Positions 16,974-25,304 of a stretch of DNA of 64,000 bases are shown here, piece by piece. A model generated the notes under the pieces. That model was not told the DNA's origin and made no database searches. It saw nothing but the letters and a program-made list of their open reading frames with translations. The stretch is from contig NZ_CP036343.1 of NCBI RefSeq assembly GCF_007746795.1, forward strand, positions 4,625,357 through 4,689,356, read 5' to 3'. The position numbers were made by a program, and so were the translations under genes. Position 1 is the first letter of the stretch. Each line of letters opens with the position of its first letter. Source of the stretch: Gimesia algae (GTDB lineage: Bacteria > Planctomycetota > Planctomycetia > Planctomycetales > Planctomycetaceae).

Positions 16974-18344
16974 TTATTTGGATCTCAAACTGGAAAAGAT
17001 CTCGCCGCCATGATACAGAGCTCTGTCGGATTGTGATTCTTCCAGCCGCAGCAGTTGATTATACTTTGCCAGTCGTTCACTGCGTCCTACCGAACCGACC
17101 TTTAACTGACCGGCACCTGTTGCGACAACCAGATCGGCAATGGTTGTATCTTCTGTTTCTCCGCTTCTGGCAGAAACGATTGGCCAGTAACCATGATCGA
17201 TGGCCAATTTCATCGTTTCCAGAGTTTCTGTCAGCGTTCCAATCTGATTTAACTTAATCAGCACACTGTTTGCCGTCTGGCTGTCGATGCCCTGCTGCAG
17301 ACGCTTCCGGTTCGTTACAAACAGATCATCACCAATTAACTGGACGCGATGCCCCAGTCGTTCGGTCAGTTTCTTCCAGCCAGACCAGTCGTCTTCCGCC
17401 AAACCGTCTTCAATACTGATGATGGGATATGTATCGACCCAGCGTTCCAGCATATCAATTACGTCATCGGCCGATAACGCTTCATCTCCCGTCGCATTCA
17501 GATGATAAGTGTCAGTCTCGACGTCGTAGAAATGTGTACTGGCCACGTCCAGTCCAATCGCCACATCTTCACCAGGGTTCAGCCCAGAAGTTTCAATGGC
17601 TGCAACGATGTATTTGACCGCTTCACTGTTAGAACTTAATTTCGGCCCATAACCGCCTTCGTCACCAATGAGAGTTCCTTCATGCCCGGTCTTATTGAGA
17701 ATCTGCCCCAGTCGGCGGTAGATCGTCACAATCCATTCAAAGGCCTGCCGATAGGAAGTGGCACCGACAGGCAGAATCAGAAAGTCCTGAAAATCCAGGT
17801 TGCGACCGGCGTGAAGTCCACCGGAAATCATATTGACCATCGGTAGAGGCAGAGACATGGATCGGGCCAGAAGATTCGTCCGCTGAGTTTGCTCTGTTTC
17901 GTCAGCAAAGCCAGATCTGATATAGTCAAACCAGATTTCAGCAAAACGCTCAACCGGTTTTTGCCCCTGTGACTCTGCAGCAGCATAAGCGGTTGCCAGT
18001 GAAGCCCCCAGAATTGCATTCGCTCCCAGACGGGACTTATTCTCGGTCCCATCCAGTTCACAGAGAATCGTATCGATGCCGCTCTGGTCCGAAGCATCCT
18101 GGCCTATTAATGCAGCGGCGATTTCCCGTCTGACATTTTCCACTGCCTGGGTGACACCTAAACCATCGAATCGCGCTGCATCCTGATCACGTAACTCGAT
18201 GGCTTCAAATTTTCCGGTACTGGCACCGCTGGGAACGATCGCACGCCCGCAACGGGAACCAGCACAACAGATCTCGACTTCCACTGTAGGATTACCACGA
18301 CTGTCATAAACTTCACGTGCATGGACGTACTCAATTTGTGTCAT
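16974..18344 (-). CDS. eno: Enolase-family protein with altered active site
   Basis: A 456-aa enolase (2-phosphoglycerate dehydratase) homologue, about 25 residues longer than usual through an insertion near 140-160. Retained, in yeast numbering: His159 (H178), Glu211 (E229), Asp246 (D266), Glu295 (E312), Asp320 (D339 or D340) and catalytic Lys345 (K364). Two conserved positions differ: Glu168 is Asp (FQDF, D187) and His373 in SHRSGETED is Ala (SARSGETED, A392). The TGAP.RSER loop is VGSVGRSER. The fold and Mg2+ ligands are intact, so it is either a divergent glycolytic enolase or a paralogue acting on a related substrate. It lies 111 bp downstream of the kinase-like gene on the same strand. 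Confidence 0.85.
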   Translation of the reverse strand: MTQIEYVHAREVYDSRGNPTVEVEICCAGSRCGRAIVPSGASTGKFEAIELRDQDAARFDGLGVTQAVENVRREIAAALIGQDASDQSGIDTILCELDGTENKSRLGANAILGASLATAYAAAESQGQKPVERFAEIWFDYIRSGFADETEQTQRTNLLARSMSLPLPMVNMISGGLHAGRNLDFQDFLILPVGATSYRQAFEWIVTIYRRLGQILNKTGHEGTLIGDEGGYGPKLSSNSEAVKYIVAAIETSGLNPGEDVAIGLDVASTHFYDVETDTYHLNATGDEALSADDVIDMLERWVDTYPIISIEDGLAEDDWSGWKKLTERLGHRVQLIGDDLFVTNRKRLQQGIDSQTANSVLIKLNQIGTLTETLETMKLAIDHGYWPIVSARSGETEDTTIADLVVATGAGQLKVGSVGRSERLAKYNQLLRLEESQSDRALYHGGEIFSSLRSK

Positions 18345-18455
18345 ATCAGATCACACTCCCATCTGTGATTATCAGCTACATCATTTATAAACAGCAATGC
18401 CCTGCATCTCCCTATAGGATATCAGGTTCGAACTTAACCTTCATCCGAAAGTCCT

Positions 18456-19502
18456 TCAGGAATTCTGCATCTCACTTAATCTTAATGTCGATTGATGAAT
18501 CGTAGACGGTGGATCCAGGATCAACGAGAGCGCAAACGAGCGAACCTGATCCTGCAGACCTGGTTCGCAAAGATAATCGACCGTACTCTTACCATCAACG
18601 CGGGCCAACATGCAAGCTGCCAGATGGCGGATCGTACGACGCTCCAGTTCCTGCTGCCCCATCTTATCAGTTCCTTTATCTCCTGAATCAGACAAGGATT
18701 GAATTTCGGCCAGATACTGTTCCCAGAAACATTCCACCAGTCGAATACAATGAGCGCCGCGCTCGCGGAAGTAGATCGCTTTCAACATCAGATGACTCAA
18801 AAAGAACCCCAGATCGAATGCCGGATCACCATAATGGGCCGTCTCAAAATCGACGAGATAAATCTGATCGCCAGAAATCAGAATATTTTTGGGACTAAAA
18901 TCGGCCAGAACAAGACAGATCTGATTGCCCTCCATTTCGGCAATCAGATCATCCACCCAGTCCTTTATTTCCGGATGAGTTTTGACAATAAACCGATAAA
19001 ATGGGTCAATGCGAAGCTGGTCAAAGATTGTCCAGTCGCTCCATCGTTCTTGAAACTGCTGGCTCTCAAAACTCAACCTGTGAATGGCACCCAGGTAATT
19101 TCCCAGTCGTGAAGCAACCGAGAGGTCAAATATTCCATCCAGTAATTCTGCTTTCCAGACTTTGTGGTCTTTATCGATTGCTTCCATGGCAAACAGATAA
19201 TTATCGCGATCCTCAAACAGGACGCGCGGAACAACTCCTGCCGGCAGCAGATTCTGCAACTCCTGCATGACTTCCAGCTCGCGCCAGATCCGTTCAAGCT
19301 GACTGAACCACTCTGTTTGAGTTCGCAGTTGTTTCCGTGACTGCTTGATGACAAAATCATCGCCAGCCTGGCGATCTATACGGATGACTATATTCGAAAC
19401 TCCCCACGCAAGTGCTTCCGCTGAAGCCTCTTCTCCAGGGGATAATTGCTGCATCTCCTTCAAGTAATTAATGACAGTATCTGCCGTGATCTCCCGGATC
19501 AT
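18456..19502 (-). CDS. Aminoglycoside-phosphotransferase-fold small-molecule kinase
   Basis: A 348-aa protein of the APH/choline-kinase/methylthioribose-kinase fold. ATP-binding lysine is probably Lys53 (FVIK). The catalytic segment is CLVLADFSPKNILI: Asp201 and Asn206 match the HxDxxxxN Brenner motif, but its His is replaced by Ala. LVDFETAHYGDPAFDLGFFLSHL supplies the metal-binding Asp218 and the usual GDPxFDLG. Family members phosphorylate hydroxyls of small molecules; the substrate cannot be read. It is the probable first gene of a two-gene unit with the enolase-like gene. Confidence 0.78.
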   Translation of the reverse strand: MIREITADTVINYLKEMQQLSPGEEASAEALAWGVSNIVIRIDRQAGDDFVIKQSRKQLRTQTEWFSQLERIWRELEVMQELQNLLPAGVVPRVLFEDRDNYLFAMEAIDKDHKVWKAELLDGIFDLSVASRLGNYLGAIHRLSFESQQFQERWSDWTIFDQLRIDPFYRFIVKTHPEIKDWVDDLIAEMEGNQICLVLADFSPKNILISGDQIYLVDFETAHYGDPAFDLGFFLSHLMLKAIYFRERGAHCIRLVECFWEQYLAEIQSLSDSGDKGTDKMGQQELERRTIRHLAACMLARVDGKSTVDYLCEPGLQDQVRSFALSLILDPPSTIHQSTLRLSEMQNS

Positions 19503-19731
19503 TATGAATTCCCATAAGTAACTGGCTCAAAAGCATTAAAGAGTTAGAAAACCGGCTGTACCAGAAGAGTAGATCTGCTTTCCCATTTCTCCTTTTCCAG
19601 CCTCTCTTTGAAAATTATGACGCTGCCTGCCAGGTTCTGCCACTGTTTCACACCATATAATCGTCATAATCTGATATGGCGCAGCCTTTACCTGACCGGT
19701 CCTATATTAATAGCCGGTAGTCGGAGTTATG

Positions 19732-19758
19732 AAAAAGTTGCTTTCAGGACAACTTTTT
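19732..19758. other. Hairpin, 9-bp stem
   Basis: AAAAAGTTG at 19732-19740 and its complement CAACTTTTT at 19750-19758 enclose 9 nt. It resembles a weak terminator or an operator just upstream of the candidate promoter of the Gly-rich gene. Confidence 0.45.
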
Positions 19759-19759
19759 A

Positions 19760-19789
19760 TTGCCAGACCCGTTTTGTATGCTGTAAGAT
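19760..19789 (+). promoter_or_regulatory. Candidate sigma-70-like promoter
   Basis: TTGCCA at 19760-19765 and TAAGAT at 19784-19789 with an 18-bp spacer, about 110 bp upstream of the Gly-rich gene start. Sequence match only. Confidence 0.3.
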
Positions 19790-19899
19790 GATAATATTGG
19801 GATAGTTGTAGTAAATAACTATTTCAGCTTAAAGAGTGATGACTAATCTTACACCACGGCAGCGTGGTATCTTTCCAGTGAACTACAGGAACATTTTCT

Positions 19900-20778
19900 A
19901 TGTTGTCCACAAAATCTGCTTCTCGTTTTTTGATGTTTTTTTCTGTGACCTGCCTGGCACTCTGCTTGAGTACCACTCTGGAAGCAGCAAAAAAACCGAT
20001 CCCTCCTCAGAAGTATGATCCTGCAGCAGAAAAAGCTGACGATCTGTTTGAAGCAATGGAAGCCGGCCTGGTAGACGTCAAAATTATTGCCAAAAGCTCT
20101 AAAGGTGGCAAAGTTATGATTACCAACAATGGTGAGAAACCACTCAATGTGAAACTGCCCGAAACTTTCCTCGCAGTTCAAGTCCTGAAACAGGGGGCTC
20201 TGGGTGGTGGACTTGGCGGTGGTGGACTCGGCGGTGGTCTGGGTGGTGGCGGACAAGGTGGTCAGGCGCAGACAACAGGCGGTGGTGCTGGCGGTGGGCT
20301 GGGTGGTGGACTTGGTGGAATGGGCGGTGGTGGAGCTGGCGGTGCCGGTGGTGGTTTCTTCTCCGTGCCTCCTGAAAAAACAGTTTTCGTCCCCTACACT
20401 TCAGTCTGTCTTGAACACGGTAAAGTTGAACCAGCACCTCGTATGGAATACCGCATGGTCGAAACCGAAGAAATGGTGAAAGATCCTGCACTTCAGGAAC
20501 TTCTCCGCTTCGTTGCAACTGGTCGCGTGAATCAACAGGCAGGTCAGGCTGCAGCCTGGCATCTGGCAGATAAAATGAGCTGGCAGGAACTGGCCGCAAA
20601 GTCAGTCAAACATTTAGGTGGTGCCCCTCCAACTCCTTACTTCAATCAGGCAGAATTGCAGTTTGCTTCTCAACTGGTAGGTATGGCTCACGAACGTGCC
20701 CGTAATAGACCCGAAACAACCGAGACAGCATCAACAACCAAAGCAAGAACAGAAACCGGTCGCAGTTTTGAAAAATAA
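19900..20778 (+). CDS. Secreted protein with Gly-rich segment
   Basis: A 292-aa protein. The signal peptide is MLSTKSASRFLMFFSVTCLALC...LEA, preceded by AGGA at good spacing. The first mature domain (about 35-100) reads KAEDLFEAMEAGLVDVKIIAKSSKGGKVMITNNGEKPLNVKLPETF-like sequence, a possible beta-sandwich. A segment of about 50 residues of near-pure Gly/Leu/Ala follows (GGGLGGGLGGG, around 100-152), then a ~130-residue helical C-terminal domain with VCLEHGKVEPAPRMEY. The Gly tract looks like a flexible linker. Family not recognised. A strong terminator follows the gene. Confidence 0.75.
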   Translation: MLSTKSASRFLMFFSVTCLALCLSTTLEAAKKPIPPQKYDPAAEKADDLFEAMEAGLVDVKIIAKSSKGGKVMITNNGEKPLNVKLPETFLAVQVLKQGALGGGLGGGGLGGGLGGGGQGGQAQTTGGGAGGGLGGGLGGMGGGGAGGAGGGFFSVPPEKTVFVPYTSVCLEHGKVEPAPRMEYRMVETEEMVKDPALQELLRFVATGRVNQQAGQAAAWHLADKMSWQELAAKSVKHLGGAPPTPYFNQAELQFASQLVGMAHERARNRPETTETASTTKARTETGRSFEK

Positions 20779-20820
20779 TCCATGATCGAAACAGTCCAGT
20801 CTGTAAAGACTGCTAAATCA

Positions 20821-20846
20821 AGGCTCGCATTTGCGAGCCTTTTTTT
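20821..20846 (+). terminator. Rho-independent terminator
   Basis: AGGCTCGC (20821-20828) pairs with GCGAGCCT (20833-20840) around a 4-nt loop, followed directly by six T. It ends the Gly-rich protein gene. Confidence 0.9.
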
Positions 20847-20931
20847 GTGGCACGCTTTCATCAAATCATATTCTCAGGTATTTTAGATAAATATCCGTTG
20901 ATTTATCCTGATAGAACTGGAGCTGAAAACC

Positions 20932-21870
20932 ATGCTGCTGAACCTGAGAAATATAATCTACTCTACGTTTCTAATTACGCTTCCCCTGTTGTGTAACATT
21001 TCTTCACTCCAGGCAGATGAAGGTGCCCCGTTACGTATTATCTGCTTTGGTGCTCACCCTGATGATGCAGAATATAAAAATGGTGGAACAGCTGCGCTTT
21101 GGGCGCAACAGGGTCATAAAGTAAAACTGGTCTCCGTGACAAATGGAGACATTGGTCACTTTGAAATGGCGGGAGGTACATTAGCTCAGCGAAGAGCTGC
21201 CGAGGTTAAAGCTGCAGGAAAAATCCTGGGAGTCGAATCGGAAGTGTTGGATATCCATGATGGAGAATTACTTCCGACGTTGGAGAACCGAAAGAAGATC
21301 GTAAAACTGATTCGCGAATGGAATGCCGATCTCGTCATATCACATCGTCCCTGGGATTATCACCCCGACCACCGGTATGTTGGCGTACTGGTCCAGGATG
21401 CTGCATTCATGGTAACCGTACCCTATTTCTGTCCTGATATCCCTCGTCTTAAAAAAAATCCCGTCTTCATGTACTCCAGCGACGGATTCCAGAAGCCTTA
21501 CCCCTTTCGTCCGGATGTGGTCGTTGCCGTGGACAATGTATTTGAACAGAAACTGAAAGCAGTTGCACAGCTCGTATCGCAATCGCTGGAAGGAGGAGCT
21601 GGCGGCAGTCCGGAACGGGCTGCTAAAGTCCCCCCTGCTGATCCGCCAGAACTGCGCGTCGAATTTCTTCGTCCTGCCTGGTCGCGCCGTCAGTCATCAG
21701 AAGCAAATAAATACCGCACCGAACTGATCAATATCTACGGAGAAGAAATCGGTAAGCAGGTCAAATTTGCGGAATCGTTTGAGCTCTGCGAATATGGTTC
21801 AAAACCAAATAAAAAGATGCTACTGAAGCTGTTCCCCATCCAGGCTTCAATTCCGGTTGCTGAAAAATAA
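20932..21870 (+). CDS. PIG-L family deacetylase, secreted
   Basis: A 312-aa protein of the PIG-L/LmbE (N-acetylglucosaminyl deacetylase-like) family, with a signal peptide (MLLNLRNIIYSTFLITLPLL...LQA). Zinc-site motifs are AHPDDAE (41-47) and HPDH (144-147); Asp44 is the likely catalytic base. The family removes N-acetyl groups from GlcNAc-type substrates in a zinc-dependent reaction. Secreted versions are frequent in planctomycetes and may act on polysaccharides in the periplasm. The gene starts 85 bp after the preceding terminator, so it has its own promoter. Confidence 0.9.
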   Translation: MLLNLRNIIYSTFLITLPLLCNISSLQADEGAPLRIICFGAHPDDAEYKNGGTAALWAQQGHKVKLVSVTNGDIGHFEMAGGTLAQRRAAEVKAAGKILGVESEVLDIHDGELLPTLENRKKIVKLIREWNADLVISHRPWDYHPDHRYVGVLVQDAAFMVTVPYFCPDIPRLKKNPVFMYSSDGFQKPYPFRPDVVVAVDNVFEQKLKAVAQLVSQSLEGGAGGSPERAAKVPPADPPELRVEFLRPAWSRRQSSEANKYRTELINIYGEEIGKQVKFAESFELCEYGSKPNKKMLLKLFPIQASIPVAEK

Positions 21871-22132
21871 TAAACTACCGGTTTATTCAGTTTACAGGCA
21901 ACAGAACACGTAGTATCCCTCTCTATCTATTCCAATCCAGATTAGCGAACTTCTGATTAAGTGGTGGATCTCAAAGCCATTATTTGACATACGCTGATAT
22001 AACCTAGTATTATGTAATAATAGCGATCAATCAGGGGACTTACCTGTTCTCCCATGCTGCAATGGAGCAGCTTTGGCCTTCCAGAGACGCACCCAGATCG
22101 TTGAATTGCCTGATAATAATGAGGGCAAGCTA

Positions 22133-25100
22133 ATGAACCGCCTCTTCTTTTCTATGTTCTGGCTGTTGAGCCTGAGTTCTCTGTTACTTCAACCTGTATT
22201 TCTGTCTGCCGCAGAGGCTGTTGCAGAAAAAGACAAAATTGATTTCCAGAAACAGATCAAACCACTGTTTCAGGCCAAATGCTATTCTTGTCACGGTCGG
22301 GAAGTTCAGGAAGGTGGCTTTCGCCTCGATCTGAAAAGTCGCGCTTTGGAAGGTGGAGACAGTGGTCGGGCTATTCTACCCGGTGACAGCCATAAAAGTG
22401 AACTCTTTCATCGGATTTCCGGCACCGGGGATGGCGACCAGATGCCCCCGGAAGGTGAAGGAACTCCACTGAATCAAGACGAACTGGCTTTGGTCAAACG
22501 CTGGATCGAACTGGGAGCCAATTGGCCTGAGATCGCGAATTCAAAAACAGGTCTGGCTGGCTCAGATCACTGGTCATTTCAACCCATCAAAGAGGTTACC
22601 CTGCCAAAGGTGCAACAGACGGACTGGGTTAAAAATGGCATCGATACATTCATTCTACAGAAACTGGAACAGGAAAAAGTAAGCCCCTCTGAAGAAGCGG
22701 ACCGCAGCACTCTTATCCGACGCGTCTATCTGGATTTGACTGGACTCCCTCCCACGGTTGAAGAATGGCAGAAGTGGAGTTCCGATCTCAACCCTGACTG
22801 GTATGAAAAACTGGTCGACCATCTGTTGGCCTCTCCGCATTATGGAGAACGCTGGGCTCGGCACTGGCTCGACCTGGCACGGTACGCTGACAGCGACGGA
22901 TACGAAAAAGACCGCAAAAGACCACACGCCTGGCGCTGGCGAACCTGGGTGATCAATGCCTTGAATCAGGACCTCCCCTTCGACCAGTTTTCGCAGCGAC
23001 AGATCGCGGGCGACCTGTTCCCAGATCCTTCCCTGACCGAACTGGTTGCTACGGGATTCCATCGTAATACCCTGATCAATACAGAAGGTGGAACCGATCC
23101 GGAGGAAGATCGCGTCAAACGTACTGTCGACCGCACGAATACTCTGGGATCGATCTGGCTGGGAATCACAGTAGAATGTGCCCAATGCCACACTCATAAA
23201 TATGACCCCATCACCCAGCGTGAATATTATCGGCTATACTCCTTTTTCAATTCAATGACAGAGCCCGATATCGGCGCGCCCCTGCCTGCCGAACAGGCGA
23301 ATTTTGAGAAAGCAAATCAAGTCTATCAGGCAGCCCATCAGCCTCTGGTAGAAGCAATTCAGGATTATGAACAGAACAAACTGAACTCAGCCCTCAGTCA
23401 CTGGGAAAAACAGAATCCGGAAAAGAAACCTGTCTGGACAGTCCTGAATCCGGAAACCGTTCAAGCCAAACAGAAAACCACATTGAAGGTTCTGCCCGAT
23501 CGTAGCGTGCTGGCTAAAGGGGAAAACCCCGGTCGCGCAGAAATTTATACGATTACTTTTAAAACAGATATACAGAACATTAAGGGGATTCGACTCGAAG
23601 CACTCACTGATCCCAGTCTGCCCAGACAGGGGCCAGGGCGAAGTGCCACTGGCGATTTCGAATTGACCATGCTTACTCTGAAGACGGCACCACTGGAATC
23701 GCCTGATTCGATCCATGAAATCGCGTTACAGAATGCACAGGCCAGCTTTGAGATGGAGGGTTATAAAGTTGACCGTGTCATCAACAACAGTCCCCATACA
23801 GGCTGGTCAATTGCTCCCCAGGAGGGAAGAAAACAGATTGCCACATTCGAAGCAAAAAAACCATTTGGATTCGAAAAGGGTACGCTGGTCACCGTTACAT
23901 TGCAGCAGTCCACTACGAAAAAAACTTATCATAACCTGGGGCGTTTTCGTATTTCACTGACAACAACAGATGTACCATTGCCCCTTACTGGAATGACAGA
24001 CCTGGTAGTCGAGACACTGAATACACCGTCTGAACAGAGAACTGTTGAGCAACACCAGGAACTGCTGGAGTATTTTCGCACCATTGATCCTCAGTTAAAT
24101 AAACTGAAAGCACAGGAAGTGGCACATCGTAAAAAAGCACCTCGTGATCCCGCAGAAACCACGAAAGCCCAGGTAGTCGATCATCTCAAAGTACCCCGCA
24201 AAACACACTTGCTGGTAAGAGGTGACTTTCTGAATCCTGCGGATGAAGTCAAAGCGAATACACCGGCGATCCTGCCTCCCATCCGAACTTCCAATCCAAA
24301 CCGTCTCGATCTGGCGCGCTGGCTGTTTGAGCCCCGTCAGCCTCTAACAGCACGGGTGACAGTCAATCGCATCTGGAGTCGCTATTTTGGCCGGGGAATC
24401 GTATTCACTGTCAACGATTTTGGCACACAGGGAGAGCCCCCCTCGCACCCGGAATTACTCGACTGGCTGTCCACTCAATTTCGCAAAAACCACTGGAGCC
24501 TGAAACAGCTCCATAGACTGATTGTCACTTCAGCAACGTATCGTCAGTCTTCCACGAATCGACCGGAACTCGCAGAACGAGACCCCTATAACACCTGGCT
24601 GTCGCATCAGAACCGCCTGCGGGTTGAAGCGGAAATCATTCGCGACCAGGCGTTGACAGTCAGCGGATTAATCAAACACAAAGTAGGTGGCCCGAGCGTG
24701 AATCCTCCCCAACCCGAGGGAATCGCTAATCTGGGTTATGCAAATTCGGTGAAATGGTCTACCAGTAAAGGGGATGACCGCTACCGTCGCGGACTCTATA
24801 CGTTCTTTCAACGTACAGTCCCCTATCCCATGTTGATGACTTTTGACTCACCCGATTCTAATTTGAGTTGTACTCGCAGAGAGCGTTCCAATACTCCACT
24901 GCAGGCATTAACGATCTGGAATGACCCGGTCTTTTTTGAGTGTTCCCAAAATCTGGGCACACGAATTGTCGAGGCAACACAGAAAAATACTCATTCTCTG
25001 GAAGATCGCATCAAACATGCATTTGAACTCTGCCTGGCACGACAGCCATCAAAGCAGGAAATGCAAATTATCCGTCAGCTCCATCAGGAACAGACACAAT

Positions 25101-25243
25101 TACTGCAGGCAGATCCGTCGGCAGTCAGCGATTTAACAAATCAAATTCAGATTCCTGAGGGAAGCACCCCGCAGGAAGTCGCCACCTGGATAATAATTGG
25201 ACGGGTTTTAATGAATCTCGATGAGTTTGTGACACGCGGATAA
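22133..25243 (+). CDS. PSCyt1/DUF1549/DUF1553 planctomycete cytochrome protein
   Basis: A 1036-aa protein. The ATG at 22133 starts the signal peptide (MNRLFFSMFWLLSLSSLLLQ) and has GAGGG upstream. Domain order: planctomycete cytochrome C (PSCyt1) with heme motif CYSCH (50-54) and distal MPPEG; DUF1549 (PSCyt2) from about 145 with WARHWLDLARYADSDGYEKD; a carbohydrate-binding-like central insert (about 450-640); and DUF1553 (PSD1) from about 720 with NRIWSRYFGRGIV and TPLQALTIWNDPVF. The family is abundant in planctomycetes and is suspected of taking part in periplasmic redox or sugar oxidation, without a proven reaction. It is followed after 61 bp by the DUF1501 gene, its usual partner. Confidence 0.92.
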   Translation: MNRLFFSMFWLLSLSSLLLQPVFLSAAEAVAEKDKIDFQKQIKPLFQAKCYSCHGREVQEGGFRLDLKSRALEGGDSGRAILPGDSHKSELFHRISGTGDGDQMPPEGEGTPLNQDELALVKRWIELGANWPEIANSKTGLAGSDHWSFQPIKEVTLPKVQQTDWVKNGIDTFILQKLEQEKVSPSEEADRSTLIRRVYLDLTGLPPTVEEWQKWSSDLNPDWYEKLVDHLLASPHYGERWARHWLDLARYADSDGYEKDRKRPHAWRWRTWVINALNQDLPFDQFSQRQIAGDLFPDPSLTELVATGFHRNTLINTEGGTDPEEDRVKRTVDRTNTLGSIWLGITVECAQCHTHKYDPITQREYYRLYSFFNSMTEPDIGAPLPAEQANFEKANQVYQAAHQPLVEAIQDYEQNKLNSALSHWEKQNPEKKPVWTVLNPETVQAKQKTTLKVLPDRSVLAKGENPGRAEIYTITFKTDIQNIKGIRLEALTDPSLPRQGPGRSATGDFELTMLTLKTAPLESPDSIHEIALQNAQASFEMEGYKVDRVINNSPHTGWSIAPQEGRKQIATFEAKKPFGFEKGTLVTVTLQQSTTKKTYHNLGRFRISLTTTDVPLPLTGMTDLVVETLNTPSEQRTVEQHQELLEYFRTIDPQLNKLKAQEVAHRKKAPRDPAETTKAQVVDHLKVPRKTHLLVRGDFLNPADEVKANTPAILPPIRTSNPNRLDLARWLFEPRQPLTARVTVNRIWSRYFGRGIVFTVNDFGTQGEPPSHPELLDWLSTQFRKNHWSLKQLHRLIVTSATYRQSSTNRPELAERDPYNTWLSHQNRLRVEAEIIRDQALTVSGLIKHKVGGPSVNPPQPEGIANLGYANSVKWSTSKGDDRYRRGLYTFFQRTVPYPMLMTFDSPDSNLSCTRRERSNTPLQALTIWNDPVFFECSQNLGTRIVEATQKNTHSLEDRIKHAFELCLARQPSKQEMQIIRQLHQEQTQLLQADPSAVSDLTNQIQIPEGSTPQEVATWIIIGRVLMNLDEFVTRG

Positions 25244-25304
25244 TTAGATTTTTAACTCCCCCCTGTAATCTGAGTGACATATTCCATAACGGAAAAAAAT
25301 AATT

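Larger units (their letters stand above)
19503..19899. other. Intergenic region between divergent genes
   Basis: 397 bp between the kinase-like gene and the Gly-rich gene. It holds a hairpin at 19732-19758 and a possible promoter at 19760-19789. A 65-codon frame at 19608 has no support. Confidence 0.5.

Noticed and set aside
20193-20358. Possible tandem repeat or CRISPR-like array
   Set aside because: The repetition comes from glycine codons in a coding sequence; there are no regular spacers.
20144-20599. 151-codon minus-strand frame opposite the Gly-rich segment
   Set aside because: Its His/Arg-rich product is the reverse reading of GGT/GGC glycine codons.
22655-23197. 180-codon minus-strand frame opposite the PSCyt1 gene
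   Set aside because: Antisense to the conserved DUF1549 region, with no motif of its own.
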